64,000 nt of DNA, from positions 158,036 to 222,035 of the forward strand of contig NZ_QUBQ01000007.1 in NCBI RefSeq assembly GCF_003388735.1. The letters are read 5' to 3'. The position numbers were made by a program, and so were the translations under genes. This DNA is from Paenibacillus paeoniae (lineage in GTDB: Bacteria > Bacillota > Bacilli > Paenibacillales > Paenibacillaceae). Each line of letters starts with the position of its first letter. Position 1 is the stretch's first letter. Positions 26,586-35,922 of the stretch are shown in pieces. The notes beneath the pieces were generated by a model. It was not told the origin of the DNA and searched no databases. It worked only from the letters and a program-made list of their open reading frames with translations.

Positions 26586-27693
26586 ATGATAGACATAACG
26601 GTCAAACAGGATTTGCGCGAAATGGCGAAGCGTCTCCAAGAACTCAGGGGGTCTCTTTGACTTAGATCTGAAGCAGGAGATCATCGCCAACTTCGAAGAG
26701 AAAATGTCGATGCCTGATTTCTGGGATGACAACGAGCGTGCTCAAAGCGTCATCTCCGAGCTGAACGCGGTGAAGTCGGTCGTTGAACAGTATGCGAAGC
26801 TGAATGACGATCACGAAGAGCTCCAGATGATGCTGGAGCTTGCCGAGGAAGAGAATGACGAGTCTATGGAGCAGGAGCTGACGGAAGGTGTCAAGCAACT
26901 GCTGGGCCGATTGAGCGACTTTGAATTGCAGCTTCTGCTGAATCAGCCTTATGATAAGCTGAACGCTATCGTCGAGCTGCATCCCGGAGCGGGAGGTACA
27001 GAGTCTCAGGATTGGGGCCTGATGCTCTACCGCATGTATACTCGCTGGGCTGAGAAGCGCGGCTTCAAGGTCGAGGTACTGGATTACCATGACGGCGACG
27101 AGGCCGGTATCAAGAGCGTCACGATGCTGATTAAAGGCCATAACGCATACGGATATCTGAAGGCTGAGAAAGGCGTGCATCGTCTTGTACGCATCTCGCC
27201 GTTCGATTCCGCGGGGCGCAGGCATACCTCTTTCGCCTCTTGCGACGTCATGCCGGAGATCGACGATACCATTGAGATCGAAATCCGGTCCGAAGATCTG
27301 AAGGTTGATACGTACCGCGCAAGCGGTGCCGGTGGACAGCATGTCAATAAGACGGAGTCGGCGATTCGGATTACCCATATCCCGACAGGCATCATTGTCG
27401 CTTGCCAGCAAGAACGCTCTCAGATCGCGAACCGTGATCGGGCGATGAAGATGCTGAAGTCCAAGATTTATGAACGCAAGATCGAAGAGCAGATGAAGCA
27501 GCTGGCCGAGATTCGCGGGGTACAATCGGATATCGCGTGGGGCAGCCAGATTCGTTCTTACGTATTCCACCCCTACAGCATGGTCAAGGATCACCGCACA
27601 TCGGTGGAGACCGGCAATGTAGGCGCCGTGATGGACGGTGACCTGGATGCGTTCATTAATGGATACTTGCGCAGCCAGATCCGTCACGACTAA
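26586..27693 (+). CDS. prfB: Peptide chain release factor 2, with programmed +1 frameshift
   Basis: The gene begins MIDITVKQDLREMAKRLQEL, reads to an in-frame TGA at 26658-26660, and continues in the +1 frame with DLDLKQEI. The slip site is canonical: AGGGGG at 26646-26651 acts as an internal Shine-Dalgarno, followed by TCT CTT TGA C. Twenty-four codons are read before the shift and about 344 after, giving 368 residues. The second part has the RF2 codon-recognition SPF (RISPFDSAGRR) and the catalytic GGQ (SGAGGQHVNKTES). RF2 ends translation at UAA and UGA. Low RF2 slows termination at the UGA and favours the shift, so the gene autoregulates. Confidence 0.97.
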
Positions 27694-27755
27694 TGTCGAT
27701 TTGGACGAATAACGGATTTTAACCGTAACTTGTCCGTTGTTTTGCATAGCCTATA

Positions 27756-27798
27756 GGAAGAGTTCCAACACTGTAATGGTGAGGGGACTCTTTCTTTT
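27756..27798 (+). terminator. intrinsic terminator of secA-prfB
   Basis: GGAAGAGTTCC pairs over 11 positions (two wobbles) with GGGACTCTTTC, followed by TTTT. Confidence 0.8.
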
Positions 27799-27818
27799 GG
27801 AATAAGGAGATGAAACGA

Positions 27819-28706
27819 GTGGAAGTGGGAAAGATGAGACGCGGTGACCTAGTAAAGCGAAGAAATCCGCAAGCGCAAATCGTATGGAATATCCTGCAAT
27901 TATTGCTGGGATCGATGATTGTGGCGCTGAGCTTCAACATGTTTTTGATGCCGAACGGCATTGCTTCGGGGGGCGTATCAGGTATTTCGATTCTAGTACA
28001 AAAGCTGACGGGCTTAATCCCGGCGTTGACGCAGTGGGCGATTAATATCCCGCTGTTTATTGCGGGCCTTTTGCTGTTGGGCCGAAAGTTCGGCGCGAAG
28101 ACGCTGCTGGGCACGTTGGTACTCCCGCTGTTTGTACTATTGACGGCATCTGTACCTGCTCCGACGGATAATCCGATATTGGCCGCCATTTATGGCGGTA
28201 TCGGGGTCGGTCTTGGTCTTGGATTGGTATTCCGAGGCGGTGGTTCAACGGGAGGTCTGGATCTGGCAGCGCAACTGCTGCATCGCTTTACGGGTCTGCC
28301 GTATAGTCTGGCTGTTGTCTGCTTCGATGGATGCGTCATTATTGCTGCAGGATTCGTCTTTTCGCCGGAAACATCGCTTTATGCGCTAATCGGATTATTT
28401 GTGACCAGCAAAACGATCGATTTTGTGCAAAACGGCCTTCAGCTCTCCAAAGTCGCATTCATCATTAGCGAACATACGGAAGAGGTGGCTCAAGCCATTC
28501 TTCATGACTTGGACCGCGGACTTACTCGCTTGGATGGTCATGGCGGGTATACAGGAGCAGGGCGTACCGTATTGATGGTCGTTGTCGGGCAGAACGAAGT
28601 TTCGAAGCTGAAGCAGCTTGTCAGGTCCATTGATTCAGGCGCTTTTGTCATTATTAGCAATACGGCTGAGGTGCTGGGGCAAGGCTTTAAGCTGGAGAAC
28701 AGCTAG
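27819..28706 (+). CDS. YitT-family membrane protein (DUF161 + DUF2179)
   Basis: 295 residues from the GTG at 27819, which has AAGGAG nine bases before it; the ATG at 27810 overlaps that site. Five hydrophobic segments fill residues 20-190, including the glycine-rich GGIGVGLGLGLVFRGGGSTG that marks the family. The C-terminal 90 residues are the cytoplasmic DUF2179 domain (SKVAFIISEHTEEVAQAILH, then GYTGAGRTVLMVVVGQNEVS). The transported substrate and role of these proteins are unknown. It lies between the prfB terminator and the arginine operon, probably as a single unit. Confidence 0.85.
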   Translation: MEVGKMRRGDLVKRRNPQAQIVWNILQLLLGSMIVALSFNMFLMPNGIASGGVSGISILVQKLTGLIPALTQWAINIPLFIAGLLLLGRKFGAKTLLGTLVLPLFVLLTASVPAPTDNPILAAIYGGIGVGLGLGLVFRGGGSTGGLDLAAQLLHRFTGLPYSLAVVCFDGCVIIAAGFVFSPETSLYALIGLFVTSKTIDFVQNGLQLSKVAFIISEHTEEVAQAILHDLDRGLTRLDGHGGYTGAGRTVLMVVVGQNEVSKLKQLVRSIDSGAFVIISNTAEVLGQGFKLENS

Positions 28707-28786
28707 GAGGTCGAGTTTCGTCCCAGGCTTCCTGATAAATAAAGCGTTCGCCTTGTTATCTGGCAGAAAAAGACGGCGAATTGGCG

Positions 28787-28815
28787 TTGTATTAATATTA
28801 GTATGACTGTATAAT
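28787..28815 (+). promoter_or_regulatory. SigA promoter of the arginine operon
   Basis: TTGTAT (28787-28792), 17 bases, TATAAT (28810-28815), about 250 bases upstream of argC. The long leader contains an operator-like site and a hairpin. Confidence 0.65.
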
Positions 28816-28896
28816 AATACACGACGAACTTATATTTTCACGAACTTCTGAATGATGTACAATTAGAAGTTGTAGATAAAAATCAGGCTTTTCTCT

Positions 28897-28923
28897 ATAT
28901 TCATCCGAATGCATATTCATTCG
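28897..28923 (+). promoter_or_regulatory. probable ArgR/AhrC operator (ARG box)
   Basis: GAATGCATATTCATTC (28907-28922) is a near-palindrome resembling the ARG box core (AAT, AT-rich centre, ATT). A half-site ATTCATCCG stands just upstream and repeats as ATTCATTCG, as in paired operators. It would allow arginine-dependent repression of argC onward. It lies downstream of the promoter call, not over it. Confidence 0.55.
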
Positions 28924-28975
28924 TGACGATAGGGAGAGCGCTATACATAAAGCCGAAGCCCGTGCGATTGCCGCC

Positions 28976-29009
28976 GGATATCGGCTTGCCAAGAATAGAG
29001 CCGATATCC
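28976..29009 (+). promoter_or_regulatory. 11-bp perfect stem-loop in the argC leader
   Basis: GGATATCGGCT pairs perfectly with AGCCGATATCC across a 12-base loop. No T-run follows, so it is not a simple terminator. It could act in mRNA stability or as part of a leader switch; I see no T-box or known riboswitch motif. Confidence 0.5.
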
Positions 29010-29068
29010 TGTAGATGACGGAATGACCCGTCGCCAAGCAGTGGCTCGCAAGTGGGGAGAGAGATAAG

Positions 29069-30118
29069 ATGGGCAAGAAGATGGGTGTGGCTATTGTTGG
29101 TTCGACCGGTTATGGCGGTGTGGAATTGATGCGTCTATTGGAGGCGCATCCTTATGCGGAAGTAACGTCGGTTATTTCCTCGTCCAGTGCAGGAACATCG
29201 ATTACGGATGGCTATCCGCATTTGGCGGGAATTCGTGAGGAGCTGCTGGATGGCGTGGATGCGCAAGCGATCAAGTCCAAGGCGGATGTCGTATTCTTGG
29301 CTACGCCGGCGGGCGTGGCTTCCAAGCTGGCACCGGAGTATCTTGCGGCTGGCTTGAAAGTCATTGATTTGTCGGGCGATTTCCGGCTGAAGTCGCCGGC
29401 ATTGTACGAGCAATGGTATAAGAAGCCTGCAGCGGATGAGGTCTATTTGGAGAAGGCGGTATTCGGACTGGCTGAGATCTATGGCGAGAACGTGAAGGGC
29501 GCAGATTTCATCTCCAATCCGGGTTGTTATCCGACAGCGACTTTGCTAGGTCTTGTACCCGCGATCAAAGCGGGCTTTATCGATCCGGCATCGATTATTA
29601 TCGATGCGAAGTCCGGCGTTTCCGGGGCAGGCCGCGGGGCATCCCTGGGTACGCATTATTCGGAGCTGAACGAGAACCTTAAGGCTTACAAAATCAATCA
29701 GCATCAGCATGTGCCCGAGATTGAGATGGTGCTGTCCGATGTGGCAGGCACGCCGATTGTGACGACGTTTACGACTCATCTTGTGCCGATGACGCGCGGC
29801 ATTATGTCGACGATGTATGCAACTCTCAAGGACAACAGAAGTGTTGGCGATTTTATTGAATTGTATAAAGAGTTCTATGAAGGACGTCGCTTCGTACGTA
29901 TTCGTCCTGAAGGACAATGGCCGGCGACGAAGGAAGTATGGGGCTCTAATTATTGCGATATCGGCTTTGCGGTTGATACACGCACGAATCGGGTTACGAT
30001 CGTTTCGGTTATCGATAATCTGGTGAAGGGCGCGGCAGGCCAAGCGATCCAAAACTTAAATCTATTGATGGGCTGGGATGAGACGTCAGGTCTGCAATTC
30101 GTTCCTGCTTATCCGTAA
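29069..30118 (+). CDS. argC: N-acetyl-gamma-glutamyl-phosphate reductase
   Basis: 349 residues. VAIVGSTGYGGVELMRLLEAHP is the NADP-binding start, and the catalytic cysteine is in FISNPGCYPTATLLGL near residue 152. The histidine segment HQHVPEIE follows. ArgC reduces N-acetylglutamyl phosphate to the semialdehyde, the third step of arginine synthesis. GGGGAGAGAG precedes the ATG. It is the first gene of the cluster, behind the operator and hairpin described above. Confidence 0.97.
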   Translation: MGKKMGVAIVGSTGYGGVELMRLLEAHPYAEVTSVISSSSAGTSITDGYPHLAGIREELLDGVDAQAIKSKADVVFLATPAGVASKLAPEYLAAGLKVIDLSGDFRLKSPALYEQWYKKPAADEVYLEKAVFGLAEIYGENVKGADFISNPGCYPTATLLGLVPAIKAGFIDPASIIIDAKSGVSGAGRGASLGTHYSELNENLKAYKINQHQHVPEIEMVLSDVAGTPIVTTFTTHLVPMTRGIMSTMYATLKDNRSVGDFIELYKEFYEGRRFVRIRPEGQWPATKEVWGSNYCDIGFAVDTRTNRVTIVSVIDNLVKGAAGQAIQNLNLLMGWDETSGLQFVPAYP

Positions 30119-30155
30119 TCATATTTCATTCATATAGAGGGAGAAACGATTCACG

Positions 30156-31397
30156 ATGGGACAGGACACTGCGTCAACTCCGTTCAAAGTGGTAACGAAT
30201 GGCTCAATTACGACGCCTAAGGGATTCCGGGCTGGAGGACTCCATTGCGGTTTGAAAAAAACAACACGCTTCGATCTGGGAGCGATTGTCTGTGAGGTAC
30301 CGGCAACGGCAGCGGGCGTCTACACGACGAACGTATTCCAGGCAGCTCCTTTGCAAGTGACAAGAGAGAGCATCGCAGCAGAGGGTCTGCTGCAAGCAGT
30401 GCTCGTTAATAGCGGCAACGCCAATGCTTGCACAGGCCAGCAAGGCGAAGCGGATGCCTATGAGATGCGCGCTAGATTCGCTGAAGCTATAGGCGTTCCT
30501 GCTGCCCATGTAGCAGTAGCGTCAACAGGCGTAATCGGTGAGAATTTGAAAATGGACAAAGTTCGCGTCGGCATCGATGGTCTGCCTTCCCAATTGGATG
30601 GCGGGCAACCGGGAGCGGACGGATTCTGCCAAGCGATTCTGACGACCGATCTGGTGCAGAAGATGGTATGCGTAGAGCTGGAGCTGGACGGTAAGATCGT
30701 AACAGTTGCAGGCGCAGCCAAAGGATCGGGTATGATTCATCCCAATATGGCGACGATGCTCGGCTTCGTGACGACAGATGCGAAGATCGGCAGCGAAGCA
30801 CTGCAAGCTCTTCTACGCCAGGCTACGAACTATACGTTTAATATGATTACCGTTGATGGGGATACAAGTACGAACGACATGTTGGTTGCCATGGCAAGCG
30901 GTCTAGTGGATCATGCTGAGCTTACGCCGGCGCATGATGGCTGGGCGGCATTCGCGGCTGCGCTGCGTTATGTGTGCGAGGTACTGGCCAAAGCAATCGC
31001 GAGAGACGGTGAAGGTGCGACGAAGCTGGTTGAGGTTCAAGTGCACGGTGCGGTCAGCGATGATTCCGCTGCTGCTATTGCCAAGACGGTTATCGGCTCC
31101 TCCCTGGTGAAGTCAGCCGTATTCGGCGCTGACGCGAACTGGGGCCGCATCATTGCGGCAGTCGGTCGTGCGGGACAGCCGGTTAATCCGGCCACTGTCG
31201 ACATTCGCTTGGGGGACATCGTGACGCTGCAGCAATCTCGTCCGGTTGCGTTCGACGAGGAAGTGGCACTGGAATATTTGAAGGGCGATACCGTTGTGAT
31301 CGTTGTCGATCTTCATAATGGGGAAGGCTCGGCGACAGCTTGGGGCTGTGACCTGACCTATGATTACGTCCGCATCAATGCGGCATATCGGACTTAA
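30156..31397 (+). CDS. argJ: Glutamate N-acetyltransferase/ornithine acetyltransferase
   Basis: 413 residues, full length. The self-cleavage site is in KGSGMIHPNMATMLGF, where the threonine after Ala becomes the N-terminal nucleophile of the beta chain. DGDTSTNDM and the ending NAAYRT are also typical. It moves the acetyl group from acetylornithine back to glutamate; many bacterial forms also use acetyl-CoA and so replace ArgA, which is absent from this cluster. Start ATG with GAGGGAG upstream; 37 bases after argC. Confidence 0.97.
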   Translation: MGQDTASTPFKVVTNGSITTPKGFRAGGLHCGLKKTTRFDLGAIVCEVPATAAGVYTTNVFQAAPLQVTRESIAAEGLLQAVLVNSGNANACTGQQGEADAYEMRARFAEAIGVPAAHVAVASTGVIGENLKMDKVRVGIDGLPSQLDGGQPGADGFCQAILTTDLVQKMVCVELELDGKIVTVAGAAKGSGMIHPNMATMLGFVTTDAKIGSEALQALLRQATNYTFNMITVDGDTSTNDMLVAMASGLVDHAELTPAHDGWAAFAAALRYVCEVLAKAIARDGEGATKLVEVQVHGAVSDDSAAAIAKTVIGSSLVKSAVFGADANWGRIIAAVGRAGQPVNPATVDIRLGDIVTLQQSRPVAFDEEVALEYLKGDTVVIVVDLHNGEGSATAWGCDLTYDYVRINAAYRT

Positions 31398-31435
31398 GAA
31401 GCCTGTAAGGCTGCAGGGTGGAGGATGAAGCACGA

Positions 31436-32239
31436 ATGGAACAGCGGTTTGTGATGAAATGCGGCGGAAGCACGCTCGCGGCTTTGCCGGACGACTTTTT
31501 CGGGGAGCTTCGGGAGCTGCAGCAATCCGGCGTGAAGCCGGTCATCGTACACGGGGGCGGACCTGCCATCTCGGAGACATTGACCAAGCTTGGCATTGAG
31601 ACGGAATTTGTGAACGGCCTGCGCAAGACGAACGACGATGTACTGGATGTCGTAGAGATGGTGCTGGCCGGCCGCATCAATAAAGAAATCGTACGCAAAA
31701 TCGGAACGAATGGCGCTCAGGCACTTGGTTTGTCAGGTGTAGATGGCGGCTTGATCCAGGCTCGTCCCGTTGCGAATGCGTCCGAGATCGGATTTGTGGG
31801 CGATGTGACGGATGTCGAATCCGGCATTATCGAAGGCATTATGGGAATGGGCTACATTCCGGTAATTGCGCCAATCGGAATCGATGCGAGCGGACAACGC
31901 TACAATATTAACGCCGATACAGCGGCCGGAGCGGTCGCTTCCCACCTGGGCGTAGAGCGAATGATCGTGGTCACGGATGTGCCTGGCATCTTGAAGACAG
32001 TGAACGGGGAGAAGCAAGTGCTTCCTTCGGTTACAGTTGAAGAGATCGAGGAAATGATTGCAAGCGGGGAAATATACGGCGGCATGATTCCGAAGGTTCG
32101 GGCTGCCATTCAGTGCATTCAAGGCCGAGTTCGTGAAGTTGTCATCGTGAGCGGGCAAGAGGCTGGCGTGTTGACACGGGCGGTACGCGAAGGCGGAGTC
32201 GGCACACGTATCGTACAAAGCAAGCAAAGGCAGGTGTAA
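31436..32239 (+). CDS. argB: Acetylglutamate kinase
   Basis: 267 residues from the ATG at 31436, with GGAGG 11 bases upstream. MKCGGSTLAALPDDFF, VIVHGGGPAISETL and the NADTAAGAVASHLG segment are the amino-acid-kinase fold signatures. It phosphorylates N-acetylglutamate. The protein has a short N-terminus without the extra helix that makes hexameric, strongly arginine-inhibited forms, so control may be mainly transcriptional. A GTG 18 bases upstream is in frame but lacks a site. Confidence 0.95.
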   Translation: MEQRFVMKCGGSTLAALPDDFFGELRELQQSGVKPVIVHGGGPAISETLTKLGIETEFVNGLRKTNDDVLDVVEMVLAGRINKEIVRKIGTNGAQALGLSGVDGGLIQARPVANASEIGFVGDVTDVESGIIEGIMGMGYIPVIAPIGIDASGQRYNINADTAAGAVASHLGVERMIVVTDVPGILKTVNGEKQVLPSVTVEEIEEMIASGEIYGGMIPKVRAAIQCIQGRVREVVIVSGQEAGVLTRAVREGGVGTRIVQSKQRQV

Positions 32240-32245
32240 TGATAG

Positions 32246-33433
32246 ATGAGCGAGAATAAAGCGGCTACGGCTGGGGCGTCATTGCTTCCTACATATGCGA
32301 GATATCCCCTCACGCTGGTAAAGGGCGAAGGAAGCTGGCTTTGGGATGATACGGGGAAGCGTTATCTGGACTTCATGAGCGGCATTGCCGTTACGAATCT
32401 GGGTCATGCTCCAGCACGCATTAAAGAAGCTCTCGTACAGCAATTGGATCAGCTATGGCATGTGTCCAACCTGTTTCACATTCCGAATCAAGCGGATGCG
32501 GCCAAGCTGTTGACGGACAATAGCTGCGGCGACGCTGTATTCTTCTGCAACTCGGGAGCTGAGGCGAACGAAGCAGCGATCAAGCTGGCCCGCCGTTATC
32601 AGCAGCTGGTACAGAACAATGGCCGGTATGAGATCATAACATTCGAGCAGTCGTTCCATGGACGTACGCTGGCGACATTGACTGCAACCGGTCAGGCGAA
32701 GGTAAAGGAAGGTTTTGCTCCTTTGCCAGAAGGATTCACATATATTCCTTATAACGATTTTGCAGCTCTTGAGGGGGCTGTTAGTGACAAGACAGCAGCC
32801 ATTATGCTGGAGATGGTACAAGCGGAGGGCGGCATTCGACCGGTTGACCAGATCTATATCCGACAGGTTGCCGAATTGTGCAAACGCGAAGGCATTCTAC
32901 TAATCGTCGACGAAATTCAGACGGGCATTGGCCGTACAGGCAAGCTGTTCGCTTATGAGCATTTCGGGATCGAGCCGGACATCTTCACATTGGCAAAAGG
33001 TCTCGGCAGCGGCTTCCCGGTCGGCGCGATGGTGGCGAAAGAGGAACTGCGCGAAGGCTTCAGCGCAGGCAGCCATGGCTCTACCTTTGGCGGTACGCCG
33101 ATCGCAACGGCGGTTGTGAAGGCGACGCTGGAGACGATTGTAGGAGATAGCCTGTCTGCTAGAGCGGCGGCGCAAGGCGAATACCTGATGTCGCAGCTTC
33201 GTGAAAAGCTCGCAGGATCGAGCTTTGTGAAGGAAGTGCGCGGCTTAGGTCTGCTGGTTGGCATCGAGTGTGCCGGACCGGTAGCGGATGTAATCACCGC
33301 AGCGCAGGAGCGCGGATTGCTCGTTATTACGGCTGGACCGAATATCGTTCGTTTACTGCCTAATCTGCTTGTCACCAATGAAGAAATCGACGAGGCAGTG
33401 TCTATTCTGGTGGAGCTTTTGAACGCTAGATAA
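32246..33433 (+). CDS. argD: Acetylornithine aminotransferase
   Basis: 395 residues, class III aminotransferase. FCNSGAEANEAAIKLAR binds the PLP phosphate, LLIVDEIQTGIGRTGK holds the PLP-ring aspartate, and the Schiff-base lysine is in TLAKGLGSGFPVGA. It makes N-acetylornithine from the semialdehyde and glutamate. It starts seven bases after argB. A related ornithine aminotransferase role is possible, but the position inside the arginine cluster decides. Confidence 0.95.
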   Translation: MSENKAATAGASLLPTYARYPLTLVKGEGSWLWDDTGKRYLDFMSGIAVTNLGHAPARIKEALVQQLDQLWHVSNLFHIPNQADAAKLLTDNSCGDAVFFCNSGAEANEAAIKLARRYQQLVQNNGRYEIITFEQSFHGRTLATLTATGQAKVKEGFAPLPEGFTYIPYNDFAALEGAVSDKTAAIMLEMVQAEGGIRPVDQIYIRQVAELCKREGILLIVDEIQTGIGRTGKLFAYEHFGIEPDIFTLAKGLGSGFPVGAMVAKEELREGFSAGSHGSTFGGTPIATAVVKATLETIVGDSLSARAAAQGEYLMSQLREKLAGSSFVKEVRGLGLLVGIECAGPVADVITAAQERGLLVITAGPNIVRLLPNLLVTNEEIDEAVSILVELLNAR

Positions 33434-33600
33434 GTTCGATGCGTTTTTATAATTAATCTTTTAAAACCAAGGGTAGCGGAAAGAGCCCATTATTATGGAG
33501 AAGCGAAGTGTTCGCCTTTGCAGATTGCAACAGCGATCGGAATAGTAATCGGTTCTTGCAGCGGTTGTCTTGGGCAATGATAGTTAGAATTTTAGTTTTG

Positions 33601-33672
33601 TGCTTACGAAGTAAGGTTTGCTCCGCAAACCTTAGCTAATGCTTACGAAGTAAGGTTTGCTCCGCAAACCTT
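33601..33672 (+). repeat. Two copies of a 33-base double-hairpin repeat before argF
   Basis: Two identical 33-base units (33601-33633 and 33640-33672) are separated by AGCTAA. Each unit contains CTTAC and GTAAG arms around GAA, followed by AAGGTTTGC and GCAAACCTT arms around TCC. The second copy ends directly at TTTTAGGAGGG, the ribosome binding site of argF, so folding could affect argF translation or end transcription. The form suggests a REP-like interspersed element. Confidence 0.85.
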
Positions 33673-33687
33673 TTAGGAGGGAACATT

Positions 33688-34644
33688 ATGCAAGTAGTGA
33701 ATGAGGAAATGGCCCATAGCTTGAAAGGGCGCGACTTTCTGATGCTGGTTGACTTTACAAAAGAAGAATTGCATTACCTGATCAACCTGGCTATCGATCT
33801 GAAGAAAAAACAAAAAGCCGGCGAAACCCATCATATTCTGAAGGGCAAGACGCTGGGCATGATTTTTGAGAAATCGTCTACGCGCACGCGCGTTTCATTT
33901 GAAGTAGGCATGTACCAGCTCGGCGGACAAGGCTTGTTCCTGAGCAGCAATGATCTGCAAATTGGTCGCGGCGAGACCATCTGGGATACAGCACAGACCT
34001 TGTCCCGTTACCTTGACGGTATCATGATCCGTACATTTGCTCATCGCAAAGTGGTAGAGCTGGCTAGAGGCGCTACGATTCCCGTTATTAACGGCCTGAC
34101 GGATCTGTCCCACCCATGCCAAGCACTGGCGGACTTCCAGACGATCTACGAGAAGAAGGGTACGCTCGAAGGTCTGAAAATGGCATACATTGGCGACGGC
34201 AACAATATGGCTCATTCTCTTATGATGGGTGCAGCCAAGCTGGGCATGCACATGTCCATTGCTACGCCTGAAGGCTACGAGCCGGATTCCGATCTGGTCC
34301 AACAGACGAAGGCGAATGCGGCTGAAACAGGCTCCCGCCTTGTGATCTGTCATGATCCGAAGGAAGCTGTTGCGGATGCAGATATCATCTACACCGATGT
34401 ATGGGCGAGCATGGGTCAAGAAACGGAGCAGAAGGAACGCGAGCTTGCTTTTGCGAACTTCCAGGTGAATGACGAGCTGGCGAAGTACGCGAAGAAAGAT
34501 TTCCAATTCATGCACTGCCTCCCTGCGCATCGCGGTGAAGAAGTAAGCGAAAGCGTCATCGATGGCGCACAATCCATTATTTTCGACCAGGCAGAGAACC
34601 GTCTCCATGCGCAAAAAGCGATCATGGCGGCAATCATGTCCTAA
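33688..34644 (+). CDS. argF: Ornithine carbamoyltransferase
   Basis: 318 residues. EKSSTRTRVSFEVGMYQLGG is the carbamoyl-phosphate site, HPCQALADFQTI binds both substrates, and MHCLPAHRGEEVSESV is the ornithine loop. It makes citrulline. An anabolic role is likely from the neighbours argG and argH and the absence of arcA or arcC. AGGAGGG seven bases upstream gives a very strong start, immediately after the double-hairpin repeats. The 254-base gap from argD, otherwise featureless, suggests that argF-G-H may be a second unit. Confidence 0.96.
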   Translation: MQVVNEEMAHSLKGRDFLMLVDFTKEELHYLINLAIDLKKKQKAGETHHILKGKTLGMIFEKSSTRTRVSFEVGMYQLGGQGLFLSSNDLQIGRGETIWDTAQTLSRYLDGIMIRTFAHRKVVELARGATIPVINGLTDLSHPCQALADFQTIYEKKGTLEGLKMAYIGDGNNMAHSLMMGAAKLGMHMSIATPEGYEPDSDLVQQTKANAAETGSRLVICHDPKEAVADADIIYTDVWASMGQETEQKERELAFANFQVNDELAKYAKKDFQFMHCLPAHRGEEVSESVIDGAQSIIFDQAENRLHAQKAIMAAIMS

Positions 34645-34686
34645 TAGCATAGATATTTTATAAGTGAAGGGATGTAAGAGGAGATT

Positions 34687-35922
34687 ATGGCAAAAGAAAA
34701 AATCGTGCTGGCTTACTCCGGCGGTTTGGACACATCTGTCATTCTAAAATGGCTCAAAGAAACATACGACGCTGAAATTATCGCTTTTACAGCAGACATC
34801 GGACAGAAGGATGAACTCGATGGCTTGGAAGAAAAAGCACTGGCAACAGGCGCTTCCAAAGTGTACATCGACGATCTTCGTGCCGAATTCGCGAAAGACT
34901 TTATTTACCCGATGTTCCAAGCGGGTACGCTGTATGAAGGACAATACCTGCTGGGTACGTCCATCGCACGTCCGCTTATTGCAAAACGTATGGTAGATAT
35001 CGCTCGTGCAGAAGGCGCAACGGCAATCGCTCACGGCGCTACCGGCAAGGGCAATGACCAGGTTCGTTTTGAGCTGACGGCTGCCGCTTTGGCGCCAGAG
35101 ATCGGCGTTATCGCTCCATGGAGACTGGAAGCATTCCGCGAGCAGTTCCCTGGACGCGCGGAGATGATCGCTTATGCTGAGAAGCATGGTATCCCGGTTA
35201 CAGCATCCGCTGCTAAGCCTTACTCCACGGACCGCAACTTGCTTCATATCAGCTTTGAGAGCGGTATGCTGGAAGACCCTTGGTTCGATCCAAGCGCCGA
35301 GGAGAACGAAGACATGTATGTGCTGAGCGTATCGCCAGAGCGTGCGCCAGATCAAGCAGAGTACGTGGAATTGACGTTCGAGCAAGGCGACTGCGTTGCT
35401 TTGAACGGCGAGGCTATGAACCCGCTTGAAGTGATGGAGCGCTTGAATGATCTGGGCGGTAAGCACGGCATCGGCCGCGTCGACATGGTCGAAAACCGTT
35501 TTGTCGGCATGAAGAGCCGTGGCGTATACGAGACGCCGGGCGGTACCATTTTGTTCACTGCGCATCGCAAAATGGAATCTCTCACAATGGACCGCGAAGT
35601 CATGCATCTTCGCGACTCCCTGATTGCAAAGTATAGCCAGCTCGTCTACAACGGCTTCTGGTTCGCTCCTGAGCGTATTGCTTTGCAAGCGCTCGTGACA
35701 GAATCGCAGAAGAACGTAAGCGGCGTAGTACGTCTCAAGCTGTACAAAGGCAACGTAATCGGCGCTGGCGTGAAGAGCCCGGTCAGCTTGTACAACCCGG
35801 ATATCGCAACGATGGAAGCAGATCCATCCCAAGCATACGATCAAGGCGATGCAACAGGCTTCATCCGTCTGAACGCACTTCGTCTGAAAGTTTCTTCTGG
35901 CGTAGAGCAAAGCAAAAACTAA
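34687..35922 (+). CDS. argG: Argininosuccinate synthase
   Basis: 411 residues. KIVLAYSGGLDTSVILKWL is the PP-loop that adenylates citrulline, and AHGATGKGNDQVRFEL is the second ATP-site signature. It joins citrulline and aspartate to argininosuccinate. AGAGGAG precedes the ATG. It lies 42 bases after argF and is clearly co-transcribed. Codon use is that of a well-expressed gene. Confidence 0.98.
   Translation: MAKEKIVLAYSGGLDTSVILKWLKETYDAEIIAFTADIGQKDELDGLEEKALATGASKVYIDDLRAEFAKDFIYPMFQAGTLYEGQYLLGTSIARPLIAKRMVDIARAEGATAIAHGATGKGNDQVRFELTAAALAPEIGVIAPWRLEAFREQFPGRAEMIAYAEKHGIPVTASAAKPYSTDRNLLHISFESGMLEDPWFDPSAEENEDMYVLSVSPERAPDQAEYVELTFEQGDCVALNGEAMNPLEVMERLNDLGGKHGIGRVDMVENRFVGMKSRGVYETPGGTILFTAHRKMESLTMDREVMHLRDSLIAKYSQLVYNGFWFAPERIALQALVTESQKNVSGVVRLKLYKGNVIGAGVKSPVSLYNPDIATMEADPSQAYDQGDATGFIRLNALRLKVSSGVEQSKN

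Noticed and set aside
26662..27747. Long minus-strand open frame opposite prfB (361 codons)
   Set aside because: Antisense shadow of a highly conserved gene with strong codon bias; no binding site or family features.
28976..29009. T-box riboswitch or intrinsic terminator before argC
   Set aside because: No T-box consensus is seen and the hairpin is not followed by a run of T.
33613..33633. Intrinsic terminator before argF
   Set aside because: The first hairpin is followed by AGCTAA, not T; the identical second copy has only TTTT that merges into the ribosome binding site. A repeat element fits better.
34744..35910. Long open frame on the minus strand opposite argG (388 codons)
   Set aside because: It mirrors the codon structure of argG, has no ribosome binding site and no recognisable protein pattern.
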